The notes under the pieces were generated by a model. It did not search any database, was not told the origin of the DNA, and was given only the letters and a program-made list of their open reading frames with translations. Position numbers and translations under genes: made by a program. A stretch of DNA of 64,000 bases, taken from assembly GCA_018362895.1 (NCBI GenBank), contig JAHALR010000001.1, positions 1-64,000 on the forward strand, in the 5' to 3' direction. Each line of letters starts with the position of its first letter. Position 1 is the first letter of the stretch. Positions 1-8,737 of this stretch are shown piece by piece. The DNA is from Clostridium sp. Its GTDB lineage: Bacteria; Cyanobacteriota; Vampirovibrionia; Gastranaerophilales; Gastranaerophilaceae.

Positions 1-2963
1 CAGGCACAATAGAAGTAAACAACAGCATAGTAACAGGTAAGTATGACACATACTCAACCCTCACAGGAAATGCAACAGTAAACTCAAACATGACCTTCTC
101 AGGCGGTAACTTCATCATCAAAATCGGTGACAAACAACTCGAATTTACCGTAAATGAAGGAGAAAGCATCTCCTCTGTCATGAATAAAATTACTCAGTCC
201 GATATCGGTGTATCAGCCAGCATTCAAAACGGAAAACTGGTTCTTACTGCTAAAAATCCAGGCACTGATAGAATATACCTGATCGACGGTACCTCTAACT
301 TTGCCGAATTAACAGGCTTCGTCGCTGAAGGCGGCGCTCAGGCCGGCAGCATCACAAAAGGACAACTCTCTTCATATACCTCTCAAAATACTGCTCAAAG
401 CGCACAAAATCAAGGGATATCTGAAGGCAACTTCTTCGTACATCTCACCGATATCAACGGTAATATCACTAATACTGTTGAAATTAATGTCTCCAAAAAT
501 GAAAGCATTTCTTCAATTATCGACAAAATTAATAACTCCGGACTCGGAGTCACTGCCTCTATCAATGACTCAGGCAAAATGGTAATTACAAGAAATTCTT
601 CATCAACTGCCGGCGGTGTTCTCGTCACCAGAGGCTCATCTGACTTCACTAACAAAATAGGGTTCACTTCAGGCGGCTACCAGAATGTTACCTCTCAACA
701 CGGTACTTCTTCTAAACTCGTCTCCTCTAACTCTATCGCTAACTCTAAACGATTCTCTGCCGGGGATTTCACTATCAAATTAACAGGTGAAAATGCAACC
801 GAAATTAACATACAAGTCACTGAATCAGATAGCATTCAATCAATTATTGAAAAAATTAATAGCAAAAATGCAGGTGTCACAGCTTCTCTTGACTCCAACA
901 ACAGGCTCGTCCTCTCCAGAGACGTCGACTCAGGCGATGGCACTATTCAGGTAATCAAAGGCTCCAGCAATTTCACTAACATTGCAGGATTTACAACAGG
1001 CGGATATCAAACAGCTTCTACTGTTGAAGGCGTTACTGCCTCTATCACTTCTACTAATAGTGCAAATTCATCTAAACGATTCACCGATGGAAACTTCATC
1101 ATTAACAACGTAAGTATAAATGTTTCCTCCTCTGACTCCATTAACGACATCGCTGACAAAATTAATGCCTCCTCCGCAGGCGTAACTGCTTCCATCGTCA
1201 ACGGAAAAATGATACTCACCAGAAACGCTGACCAGGGCGCAGGTAACATAGAAATACAAAAAGGCTCCAGTAACTTCACCAAAGAAATGGGCTTTACAAC
1301 AGGCGGCGATGAAAACGGCAAGTTTAACTCCGGTTCATCTACCTCTATCACAAGTTCAACTACCGCTCAAACCGCTATGGCTAACGGATATACTTCCGGC
1401 GATTTCTACATACAATGGACAGATCTCAACGGACAGAAAAAATCTGTTACCGTTACCATCGGAAACAGCGGCCCCAACGGTACAGTAGACAACGTTGCCA
1501 AAATTATTGAAAATATTAACTCTCAAAATGCAGGTATCACTGCTTCTCTTGACTCAACTGGCAAAATGGTCATAACCAGAGATGAGTCTCAAGGCGCAGG
1601 CTCTTTAACCATTGTTAAAGGTACCTCTGATTTCACAAATATTATCGGCTTTACTTCAGGCGGAAGCTTCAACGGTGTCTCTGAAGACGGTCTCGCTGCT
1701 ACATATACCGTACTCAAAAGCGACAAGCTCTCTGTCTCAAACAGAGCTACGCTCGCCTCACTCGGCATCACCAACGGCTCTTTCAGAATTAATGGCGTTG
1801 AAATAGCCGTAAAAACTACTGATACAATCGATGACATCATCGGTAGAATTAATACCGTTTTCAATGATACTAAATATAAAGATATGGGCGTAGTCGCCGA
1901 GTTTAAAAATAATCAAATCGTTCTGACTTCTAAACAGGCCTCCTCTAATGCCAGAATAGACGTCGAAGCCGGCTCCTCTAACTTCACTCAAGTCGTCGGC
2001 TTTACCGATAACTCCGCAAGAAATAACCCGGTTGAACTGGGGCAAAATGCTAAGTTTAACATAAAACTCGGCAACGATAAAATCGGCAAAGACTTTGACC
2101 TCGCTCTCGACCTCAAAGATATTACTCCAAATGACGGCATCTACAACGGCAATAACCTCATCTATCTCGACATCAACGGCAATGTCGTCATGGAAGCAAA
2201 TAACGCTGCAATAACTATTGAAGTTAAGAAAACAGGTGAAACTGTCATCAAGCTCGGACAAAACTTGCTTGATGCAAGTATCAATGAACTCAACAAGTTC
2301 GTCGGATCCTTCAACAAAGCAATGATTGCCTCTGAAAATGAAATCCTCTCAGATGACGCAGAATTTACTAAATTGATTAATAACATTAAGTCCGCTCTTA
2401 CCTCGGATATCGCTGATATACGCAAAGTTACTCAACAACTTGCAAAAATCGGTATTATCGTCGATGTCAGAGGAGGCACCGATTCCAATATGGGAACCGT
2501 TAGACTCAGCGTCGACAGAGAACTCTACACAAAAGCATTCTACGATGACTCTGAAAATGTTCTTAACTTACTGTTAGGCAAAGAAACTGCTACCGGCACT
2601 GCAAACGGTATACTCACAAGACTTAATGATGTGCTCTTCCCTGAAGTTAACAACAATAACGGATATTTCAACAAAACTCCAAGACAACTCAATGCTATAC
2701 AAAAAGAACTTAAACGTGAAATTACTTCGACTACATTTGACCTCAATGAACTCAAAAATGCTGTCTCCGGTAATTCTACATCAGCAGGTCTCTCTGAATA
2801 CCTCGCTCAGCTTGAACAACAGTATCAGCTTATTCAAGATGCAATTAACAATCTTAACAAGCAGTATGCTACTTCAATGACTCGTCTTGTCTTGAATAAA
2901 AATAACTCTTCTTTTAATCCTATTGTGTCGGAATTTAACAAATTTCAGTCCTTAGAAATATAA
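1..2963 (+). CDS. fliD: FliD-like flagellar filament cap protein, 5' end outside window
   Basis: The frame is open from base 3 upstream of the first internal ATG (90), so the N-terminus lies outside the window. FliD (HAP2) caps the filament tip and helps flagellin fold outside the cell. At least six repeats of about 75-95 residues are visible, each with a G(N/D/S)F start, an 'ESI/DSI..I..KIN' helix, 'GVTAS', a 'KMVITR'-like strand and an 'SS(N/D)FT...GF' end: the flagellin hook IN (PF07196) pattern. The last ~300 residues look like FliD_C, with 'GTVRLSVDRELYTKAF' and a C-terminal coiled coil. Usual FliD is 450-700 aa; this fragment already exceeds 980, so the repeats are expanded. Codons are unusually rich in CTC, TCC, GTC and ATC compared with the AT-ending codons of the next genes. 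A large repetitive adhesin sharing IN motifs is the alternative. Confidence 0.8.
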   Translation, partial: GTIEVNNSIVTGKYDTYSTLTGNATVNSNMTFSGGNFIIKIGDKQLEFTVNEGESISSVMNKITQSDIGVSASIQNGKLVLTAKNPGTDRIYLIDGTSNFAELTGFVAEGGAQAGSITKGQLSSYTSQNTAQSAQNQGISEGNFFVHLTDINGNITNTVEINVSKNESISSIIDKINNSGLGVTASINDSGKMVITRNSSSTAGGVLVTRGSSDFTNKIGFTSGGYQNVTSQHGTSSKLVSSNSIANSKRFSAGDFTIKLTGENATEINIQVTESDSIQSIIEKINSKNAGVTASLDSNNRLVLSRDVDSGDGTIQVIKGSSNFTNIAGFTTGGYQTASTVEGVTASITSTNSANSSKRFTDGNFIINNVSINVSSSDSINDIADKINASSAGVTASIVNGKMILTRNADQGAGNIEIQKGSSNFTKEMGFTTGGDENGKFNSGSSTSITSSTTAQTAMANGYTSGDFYIQWTDLNGQKKSVTVTIGNSGPNGTVDNVAKIIENINSQNAGITASLDSTGKMVITRDESQGAGSLTIVKGTSDFTNIIGFTSGGSFNGVSEDGLAATYTVLKSDKLSVSNRATLASLGITNGSFRINGVEIAVKTTDTIDDIIGRINTVFNDTKYKDMGVVAEFKNNQIVLTSKQASSNARIDVEAGSSNFTQVVGFTDNSARNNPVELGQNAKFNIKLGNDKIGKDFDLALDLKDITPNDGIYNGNNLIYLDINGNVVMEANNAAITIEVKKTGETVIKLGQNLLDASINELNKFVGSFNKAMIASENEILSDDAEFTKLINNIKSALTSDIADIRKVTQQLAKIGIIVDVRGGTDSNMGTVRLSVDRELYTKAFYDDSENVLNLLLGKETATGTANGILTRLNDVLFPEVNNNNGYFNKTPRQLNAIQKELKREITSTTFDLNELKNAVSGNSTSAGLSEYLAQLEQQYQLIQDAINNLNKQYATSMTRLVLNKNNSSFNPIVSEFNKFQSLEI

Positions 2964-2989
2964 CAACAGGGTTAATTATTACTGTCGGT

Positions 2990-4936
2990 GTGTTTTTAAT
3001 GCAAACATATCCTGTTTTTGCTGCAAATGACATGCTTAGCTTCTGGCCCTGGAAAAATAAAAATAAAATAGAAAAAAACAGCCCTGAAACATCGCCGGAA
3101 CAAACTGAAGAAAAGAGTTTGTGGGATTCTTTACAGCCTGACGGAACACAAAATCTTCAGGCAGAAAAAACCGAAAAAGCCACTTCTGATATAAAAATTC
3201 AATCTGTTGAAGTCATAGGAAACAATCTTGTGAATACAGATGAAATCATGCAAAATATAAAAATGCAGCCCGGTGACCCTTACAGTGTAGAAACTGTACA
3301 GCAAAACCTGAAAGCAATATATGAAATGGGATATTTCAATGAAAAAATGAAAGCTATCCCAATAAAAATTGATGACAAAAATATAAAATTAAAAATTATA
3401 GTTCAAGAAAATGTTCCCATTACAGATTTTACAATTACCGGAAATGATTCAATATCCACCGGTGATTTGCTTCAAATACTTTCTCCATTAATGAACAAAC
3501 CCCAAAATATTGTAAAATTAAATGAAGCTATTGAAGAAATTCATGAATATTATGCCAGTCAGGGTTATATTCTGGCAAGAATAACCAGCATTACAGATGA
3601 TCCTGACGGAATGGTAAATATCAACATTGATGAAGGCACAATCGGCTCAATTATAATTGAAGGAAACCAAAAAACAAAAGAATTTGTAGTAAGAAGAAAC
3701 GTTCTTACACAGCCGGGCACAATCTATAACGAAAACCTTATCAAACAGGATTTGATGCGTTTATATGGAACACAAGCATTCAAGGATGTAAAAAGAACAA
3801 TAGAAAGAAGTAAGGAAAACCCTGAAACTTACGACGTAACAATACATCTTGAAGAACAAAGAACAGGGACTCTGTCAATTGGTGGAGGTCTGGATACAGC
3901 AACAGGTTTATTCGGAACAGGTGGATTCACAGATAACAACTTCAGAGGACTCGGTCAGAGAGTTTCGCTCAGCGTACTTGCCGGTACAGGTATTGTTATG
4001 GCGGATAGTTCCATGTTAAACAGAGCAAATTTACAAGCCGAAGTCAGCTGGTTTGAACCGAGATTAAAAGGTACAGATAATGCATTGATGGTAAAAGCCT
4101 TCGGAAGAGATTTTGCCAGCTATCAAATACCCCTGGCTGTTGAACAAAGATTTGGTATAGAATCTACAATCTCAAGATCCTTTAAGAATCTCCCGCATTT
4201 AACCGGAGCTTTTGGCATTGGACTTGAAAATGTACATGTAAAAGAGGGGGACGGAAACCAGATTGCAAGCCTTTATGCCGCACACAACATTCCTATCTCA
4301 GAACGTGCAAAACAATTACAGGGCGGTCTATTCCTTACTTTCTCACCCAGCTTAATTTATGATACAAGAGATAATGTAACAAATCCAAGAAACGGTGTTT
4401 TTGCGACAGCAAGATGGGACGAATCCATTGCTCTTGACGGGTTTGACAATACATTTGGAAAACTTACAGCAAGTATTAAAAAATACTATCCTGTTGCGAA
4501 AAAATCTTCATTCCAGCTTGCTTTCAGAGCAGGTGGAAAAGTCCACGGAGATATGCCTGAAGTAATGGCATATAGATTAGGTGGTCCCTACACAGTTAGA
4601 GGTTTCAGAATGAGCGGAGTCGGTACAGGTACAGGATTTATGATGGGTACAGCTGAATTCCAAACACCTATTCCTTTTATCGATCGAATAACCGATGCTA
4701 AATTTCTTGACAATATCAGGCTCGCAGCATTCGTGGATGCAGGTCAAATTTATGGCTCGACAATTACAAACGAAATATACAACAGACCAATACATGCTAT
4801 TACAGCCGGTGTGGGTGTAAGAGTCTATGTTCCGGGTGTAGGACCTTTAAGTATAGATTGGGGTTATCCTCTCACAGGTGTCCCTGCGGGTAACTCAAAA
4901 GGAGCATTTACATTTGGTGTAGGAGAGTTCTATTAA
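2990..4936 (+). CDS. bamA: BamA/Omp85 outer-membrane protein assembly factor
   Basis: Outer-membrane barrel that inserts other beta-barrel proteins. About residues 75-300 hold three POTRA-like repeats ('VEVIGNNLVNTDEI', 'FTITGNDSISTGDL', 'IIIEGNQKTKEFVV'), followed by a barrel with the lid-loop motif 'VRGF' (nt ~4597) and a C-terminal aromatic residue (Tyr). Three POTRAs rather than five resembles cyanobacterial Omp85. The GTG at 2990 is the first standard start, but the frame is open back to 2939 and the extra residues (nt 2942-2989) complete a signal peptide with an Arg and a hydrophobic core ending 'PVFA|AND'. The true start may therefore be a rare codon (ATT 2942 or ATA 2960) overlapping fliD. 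The family call is firm; the start is not. Confidence 0.92.
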   Translation: MFLMQTYPVFAANDMLSFWPWKNKNKIEKNSPETSPEQTEEKSLWDSLQPDGTQNLQAEKTEKATSDIKIQSVEVIGNNLVNTDEIMQNIKMQPGDPYSVETVQQNLKAIYEMGYFNEKMKAIPIKIDDKNIKLKIIVQENVPITDFTITGNDSISTGDLLQILSPLMNKPQNIVKLNEAIEEIHEYYASQGYILARITSITDDPDGMVNINIDEGTIGSIIIEGNQKTKEFVVRRNVLTQPGTIYNENLIKQDLMRLYGTQAFKDVKRTIERSKENPETYDVTIHLEEQRTGTLSIGGGLDTATGLFGTGGFTDNNFRGLGQRVSLSVLAGTGIVMADSSMLNRANLQAEVSWFEPRLKGTDNALMVKAFGRDFASYQIPLAVEQRFGIESTISRSFKNLPHLTGAFGIGLENVHVKEGDGNQIASLYAAHNIPISERAKQLQGGLFLTFSPSLIYDTRDNVTNPRNGVFATARWDESIALDGFDNTFGKLTASIKKYYPVAKKSSFQLAFRAGGKVHGDMPEVMAYRLGGPYTVRGFRMSGVGTGTGFMMGTAEFQTPIPFIDRITDAKFLDNIRLAAFVDAGQIYGSTITNEIYNRPIHAITAGVGVRVYVPGVGPLSIDWGYPLTGVPAGNSKGAFTFGVGEFY

Positions 4937-4948
4937 TATTACAAAACT

Positions 4949-4976
4949 TTGACATATTAAAAATGAACAATATAAT
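4949..4976 (+). promoter_or_regulatory. Consensus sigma70-type promoter for the glycine-zipper protein gene
   Basis: TTGACA (4949-4954) and TATAAT (4971-4976) are perfect hexamers with a 16-bp spacer, about 60 bp before the ATG at 5036. It is one of the closest matches to consensus in the window. Confidence 0.7.
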
Positions 4977-5035
4977 ATTAATACTCGTTAAAGTTATTGA
5001 TTGTGATGAAGATATTAAACAATGGAGGATATATA

Positions 5036-5740
5036 ATGAATAAAAAGGCTAAAAAACTTGTTTCTGCTCTTCTTTTAGCATCAATGATGGTAACAGCAGC
5101 AGGAATGTTTGAACAGTCATATACTGCGGCAAATGCTAACCAAATGCAGCCACTTCAGGGAAAAGTTGTTGTAATCCCTTCAGGTGCATCAATTCCTGCT
5201 ACTGCAACAATGGAACTTTCTTCTGAAACACTTGCTTTAGGACAAAATGTTTGTGTAGGACTTTCTAACAATTTTTATTACAATAATACACTTGTTGCAC
5301 CGCTCGGAAGCACAATAAACGGTACCGTAATCCAAGTAAAAAAAGCAGGCAGAGCCGGCATAAACGGACAGCTTATGGTTAAATTTACAAACATCGTCAC
5401 ACCTTACGGACAAATGATTCCGATATCAGGAAAAGTCCAAACCGATGACGGTACAGGATTAATCAAAGGCGGTACAAAAATGGACTCGGCTAAAGAATAT
5501 GCAAAAGATATCGGTGTAGGTGCCGCAGCAGGTGCTGTTGCAGGTGTCATAATGGGACCATTATCAGGTGGTAAAGTAGGTAAAGGCGCAGCATACGGAA
5601 CGGCTGTCGGCGCAGGCTTAGGTATGGCTAAATCTGTATGGGATAAAGGAGACCCTGCAACAATACCAGCAGGAACAGCAATAAATATTATTGTTGATCA
5701 GCCGATTACATTTAACCCGCAGCAAGGTTACCGTTATTAA
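5036..5740 (+). CDS. Exported glycine-zipper protein with TrbI/VirB10-like beta region
   Basis: The start is the ATG at 5036, preceded by GGAGG (5024-5028), not the upstream in-frame codon at 4997. The protein begins 'MNKKAKKLVSALLLASMMV', a Sec signal peptide ending near 'ANAN'. Residues ~45-150 alternate beta-strands with 'IPSGASIPATATMEL', 'APLGSTINGTVIQVKKAGRAG' and 'TPYGQMIPISG', which recall the TrbI/VirB10 periplasmic fold. Residues ~160-200 form a glycine zipper (GVGAAAGAVAGVIMGP) that could insert in or contact a membrane. There is no conjugation cluster nearby, so a stand-alone envelope role is more likely. It has its own promoter and lies between bamA and the tonB-exb cluster. Function unknown. 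Confidence 0.75.
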   Translation: MNKKAKKLVSALLLASMMVTAAGMFEQSYTAANANQMQPLQGKVVVIPSGASIPATATMELSSETLALGQNVCVGLSNNFYYNNTLVAPLGSTINGTVIQVKKAGRAGINGQLMVKFTNIVTPYGQMIPISGKVQTDDGTGLIKGGTKMDSAKEYAKDIGVGAAAGAVAGVIMGPLSGGKVGKGAAYGTAVGAGLGMAKSVWDKGDPATIPAGTAINIIVDQPITFNPQQGYRY

Positions 5741-5762
5741 TTACCAGCTTGGGTGATTTGTT

Positions 5763-5790
5763 TTATAGTAAAACTTTTGCTAAACTATAA
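5763..5790 (+). promoter_or_regulatory. 7-bp inverted repeat in the promoter region of the tonB-like gene
   Basis: TTATAGT (5763-5769) and ACTATAA (5784-5790) are exact inverted arms 14 bp apart, just upstream of the ORF at 5814. TTGTTT (5758-5763) with TAAACT (5781-5786) at 17 bp could be the promoter. No T-tract follows, so an operator fits better than a terminator. Energy-transducer operons are often iron-regulated, but the arms do not match a Fur box I can recognise. Confidence 0.3.
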
Positions 5791-5813
5791 GACAAAAGAG
5801 ATTTGGGGAAAAC

Positions 5814-7013
5814 ATGACATTACTAGGTGACATTAATTTATACGAAGACGAAGATGAAGAACTTAAGGATTCCAAATATACATATGGAATCTACAAAAAA
5901 GAAGACAAAAATGACATGTCTTTGCCTAAGTGCTTCATCTTCTCAGCTATATTACATCCGGTTGCAGCTGGTTTAGTTTGGTTAAGCATATTTATACTGG
6001 CTTTATTAGGCATAACATTTTCAGTGTTTGAGAAACCTCAACAAAAGCCCAAAGACATAGAATTTGTTCTGGTTAACAAAGAAGCTGAGCCAATAAATAA
6101 AAATACCAAATACAGAGCAGACAGAAACTCTAGAGCAGGTGGAATTCATGATCCGAAAAGACCCGTTTCACAACCTGTGGCAGCATCAAAGCCTAGCCCA
6201 ACGCAAAAGGCAGCTCCGGCAGCTTCTGCACCTAAACAAAAAGCTTCACAACCAAAACAAACTCAACAAAAACAGCAGCAAAAACAACCTGCAAAAAAAC
6301 AACAAAAGCAAAAACCTGCAATGCAGCTTCCTTGGGCACCCAAACAGACAACAAAAGCTCCAACACCTCAAGGTGTACCCAAAGCACCCACAGCAGCTCC
6401 AAGACCTGCATTAGCACCAAGCGCACCTAAAGTTAATAAACCTAAAGGAAGCTTCAATATACCTGCTCCAAAAACAGCAGCTCCAAAAGTAGCAGGTCCC
6501 TCAGGAGGTCCGATTACAGGATCAAAAAGCGGTTCAGGCTCTAAATCAGGAGGTTCCGGAAGCGGAACCAAATATTCGCCAAGCCCAAGCTTTTCACCAA
6601 GCGGAAGCAGCTCATCCGGAGGAAGATTCTCACCGGGAAGTGCCGGCAGAGGAGGAAATGTGGGCAATCCGGGTCCGGGTAATCCAAAAGGAGCACCAGG
6701 AATTGATGCAATAAAAGAACCTGACTTCGGTCCTTATATGAGAGAACTTCAAAGAAGAATAAAAATGAATTGGGAACCCCCCAAAGGAAATGAAAGCAAA
6801 AGAGTTGTTCTTTTATTCAAAATAGCACGTGACGGAAGACTCATTTCTCACAGAGTATATAAATCATCCGGACTTCCTGCGGCTGACAGAGCAGCAATGC
6901 ATGCAGTTGAACTTACAGCTCCTTTTAAACCTCTGCCACCAGAATATAAAGGTGACAGTGTAGATATTCAATTCACGTTTGATTACAACGTATTTGGAGC
7001 AACAACCTATTAG
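5814..7013 (+). CDS. TonB-like energy transducer with long Pro/Ala/Lys/Gly-Ser linker
   Basis: Presumed inner-membrane protein that spans the periplasm and passes proton-motive energy from ExbB/ExbD to outer-membrane receptors. A ~40-residue acidic cytoplasmic N-terminus precedes one membrane helix (residues ~48-70, 'PVAAGLVWLSIFILALLGIT'). A ~190-residue low-complexity linker follows, first rich in Pro, Ala, Lys and Gln, then in Gly and Ser. The last ~95 residues match the TonB/TolA C-terminal fold ('MRELQRRIKMNWEPP', 'DGRLISHRVYKSSG', 'APFKPLPPEY'). The start has GGGGA a few bases upstream. It leads the cluster 5814-8656 with exbB and two exbD genes. TolA is the alternative, since TolQ/TolR resemble ExbB/ExbD, but no TolB or Pal gene is present here. 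Confidence 0.85.
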   Translation: MTLLGDINLYEDEDEELKDSKYTYGIYKKEDKNDMSLPKCFIFSAILHPVAAGLVWLSIFILALLGITFSVFEKPQQKPKDIEFVLVNKEAEPINKNTKYRADRNSRAGGIHDPKRPVSQPVAASKPSPTQKAAPAASAPKQKASQPKQTQQKQQQKQPAKKQQKQKPAMQLPWAPKQTTKAPTPQGVPKAPTAAPRPALAPSAPKVNKPKGSFNIPAPKTAAPKVAGPSGGPITGSKSGSGSKSGGSGSGTKYSPSPSFSPSGSSSSGGRFSPGSAGRGGNVGNPGPGNPKGAPGIDAIKEPDFGPYMRELQRRIKMNWEPPKGNESKRVVLLFKIARDGRLISHRVYKSSGLPAADRAAMHAVELTAPFKPLPPEYKGDSVDIQFTFDYNVFGATTY

Positions 7014-7051
7014 TAAAGTATAAGTTATTATCAATAGAAAGAGGACAAACA

Positions 7052-7699
7052 ATGGAATTATTATTAAAAGCAATGATAGAAGATCTTTGGATTGTTGCAC
7101 CTATCATACTTTGTTCAATTCTGACAGTAATGGTAGCTATCAATAGATTTTACTATTACAACCAGAACAAAAGAGATGTAGTTCAATTTATTCCGAAACT
7201 TCAAAAAGAACTAGCAAGAAACAACCTTGATTCAGCACAAAATTTGAGTGTTCAATTAGGTGGAATCATAGGCGAAGTTTCAGAAGAAGCTGTAAGAATT
7301 TTTTCTGAACAAAAAAACGGATTCTCCCGTTCTTTTGATATTGCATCAAGCCTTGCAACAAGAAAGCTCGAATCACACTTAACAATTCTCGGTACAATCG
7401 GTGGTGTTTGTCCATTCTTAGGTTTGTTTGGTACAGTAGTCAGAATTCTTTACACTTTCCAGGACTTGGCAGTACAAGGCAACCAGTCAGCAGCTGTTGC
7501 ATCAGGTATTGCATCAGCATTGATTGCAACTGCACTAGGTCTTGGTGTTGCTATTGTGGCAGTAGTTTTATACAACTATTTCCAATCCATGGTTAAAAGA
7601 TTTGAAGATGATTTTCAATTAATCAAATTACTCTTCCTCAGCTTTGTTGACAGCAATGAAGAAGTAATCGTAAATCAGCCTACAAACATTGCATTATAG
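7052..7699 (+). CDS. exbB: ExbB/TolQ family proton-channel protein
   Basis: MotA/TolQ/ExbB family inner-membrane subunit, which forms the proton channel with ExbD and energises TonB. An N-terminal membrane helix (residues ~10-32), a cytoplasmic segment, and two further helices around 'LGTIGGVCPFLGLFGTVV' and 'IASALIATALGLGVAIVAVV' are visible. The Gly/Ala-rich 'GLFGTV' and 'ALIATALGL' stretches are the family signature. At 215 aa the length is usual. An AGAGG precedes the ATG. It is 38 bp after the TonB-like gene and 27 bp before the first exbD, which suggests one transcript. Confidence 0.93.
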   Translation: MELLLKAMIEDLWIVAPIILCSILTVMVAINRFYYYNQNKRDVVQFIPKLQKELARNNLDSAQNLSVQLGGIIGEVSEEAVRIFSEQKNGFSRSFDIASSLATRKLESHLTILGTIGGVCPFLGLFGTVVRILYTFQDLAVQGNQSAAVASGIASALIATALGLGVAIVAVVLYNYFQSMVKRFEDDFQLIKLLFLSFVDSNEEVIVNQPTNIAL

Positions 7700-7726
7700 A
7701 ATAATTATCTCAAAGGAAAATAAAAA

Positions 7727-8251
7727 ATGGCTTTTAAAACAGCAAAAGGTAAAGATGCCCTTTTTACAGAGATTAACATAACACCGCTAACAGATATTTT
7801 TCTGGTATTGCTAATCATAATGATGGTAATTGCACCCACATTTTCATCAAATGACAGCAGTATCAAGATGCCTGAAATAAATAGCGGATTGAGTGTCGAA
7901 CAAAAAAATGCAACCATATCTGTGACAAAAGAGGGAAAATTCTATATAAATGGCACACAAATAGCTGAAGATGACATTTACAATCAGCTCATTGCACTAA
8001 AACCTAAAATTGAAAAGAAAGAAATTCTTGTAAAAGCAGATGAAAGTGTAAAGAGCCGAGAAATAATGAAGATAATGAAAGCCGCACAAGATGCTGACTA
8101 TGAAAAACTAGTAGTTGCAGGAGAACCTCTTTCTAAAAAAGAACAAAAAAAATTACAAAATACAGGAAAAGAACAAACAACAAACGTTGAACAACAAAAC
8201 GACTATGACAATTACCGCAAAACAGTCGGTGAAATACCTTCGGAAGAATAA
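7727..8251 (+). CDS. exbD: ExbD/TolR family protein, copy 1
   Basis: Biopolymer transport subunit with a short cytoplasmic N-terminus, a single membrane helix holding the proton-carrying Asp (Asp23 in 'INITPLTDIFLVLLIIMM'), and a periplasmic domain (residues ~50-140). It has an extra hydrophilic C-terminal tail of ~30 residues rich in Lys, Gln and Asn, absent from copy 2. The first ~45 residues are nearly identical in pattern to copy 2, so the two are recent or functionally constrained paralogues. ExbD works as a dimer; two genes would allow a heterodimer. Confidence 0.93.
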   Translation: MAFKTAKGKDALFTEINITPLTDIFLVLLIIMMVIAPTFSSNDSSIKMPEINSGLSVEQKNATISVTKEGKFYINGTQIAEDDIYNQLIALKPKIEKKEILVKADESVKSREIMKIMKAAQDADYEKLVVAGEPLSKKEQKKLQNTGKEQTTNVEQQNDYDNYRKTVGEIPSEE

Positions 8252-8263
8252 GGACCTAAAGCT

Positions 8264-8656
8264 ATGTCAAGAAGAGAACGAGACAGTTTTAATGAAATAA
8301 ACATAACACCATTAACAGATATCTTTCTCGTACTGTTAATAATCATGATGGTTATAGCACCATTATTGGATCAACAAGGCCTAAACCTTGCTGTACCTAA
8401 TAATGTAGAAGTACAAGATATAAAACAGGAAAATAAATTAATATCTGTTACTGTTAGTGATGATGACCGATATTTTATTGATGATCAGGAAATAAGCTCA
8501 GCACAGTTAGAAGATGCAATAAAAGAAAGAATAAAAGATTTTCCTGAAGGACTCTTAATCCTTGCACAACCTGATGCTACACACGGTGCCGTCGTAAAAC
8601 TCATGGATGAAGCAAGAAATGCCGGTGTCACCAATATATCTGTGTCTGAATCATAG
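8264..8656 (+). CDS. exbD: ExbD/TolR family protein, copy 2
   Basis: Second ExbD, 12 bp after copy 1. The channel Asp is Asp19 in the same 'INITPLTDIFLVLLIIMM' helix. The periplasmic domain diverges strongly ('LNLAVPNNVEVQDIKQ', 'GLLILAQPDATHGAVVKLMDEA') and there is no long tail, 130 aa in all. Last gene of the tonB-exbB-exbD-exbD cluster. Confidence 0.93.
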   Translation: MSRRERDSFNEINITPLTDIFLVLLIIMMVIAPLLDQQGLNLAVPNNVEVQDIKQENKLISVTVSDDDRYFIDDQEISSAQLEDAIKERIKDFPEGLLILAQPDATHGAVVKLMDEARNAGVTNISVSES

Positions 8657-8701
8657 ATATACATAAATTGAACGAATTTTGTTTAATTTCAGGTAAAAAG
8701 C

Positions 8702-8730
8702 TTTACCAAATAAGAAATAAACCATATAAT
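8702..8730 (+). promoter_or_regulatory. Promoter of the TPR gene, TATAAT 7 nt before ATG
   Basis: TTTACC (8702-8707), a 17-bp spacer, TATAAT (8725-8730), then 7 nt and the ATG at 8738. Transcription would start at or next to the start codon, implying a leaderless mRNA. A GGTAAA/TTTACC hairpin (8692-8707) overlaps the -35 box. Confidence 0.6.
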
Positions 8731-8737
8731 ACAATAT

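Noticed and set aside
1758..2261. 167-aa minus-strand open frame inside fliD, and other long antisense frames at 410-667, 1007-1351 and 2162-2425
   Set aside because: They fall in phase with repeat-rich coding DNA, lack ribosome sites, and have the biased make-up of antisense shadows.
90..2600. Repeated units in fliD considered as a DNA repeat array or CRISPR
   Set aside because: The ~270-bp units keep the reading frame, vary in sequence, and encode IN-motif protein repeats; no short identical repeats with unique spacers.
4997..5035. Upstream in-frame start of the glycine-zipper protein at 4997
   Set aside because: Adds 13 residues before the signal peptide and places GGAGG inside the gene; the ATG at 5036 has the correct spacing.
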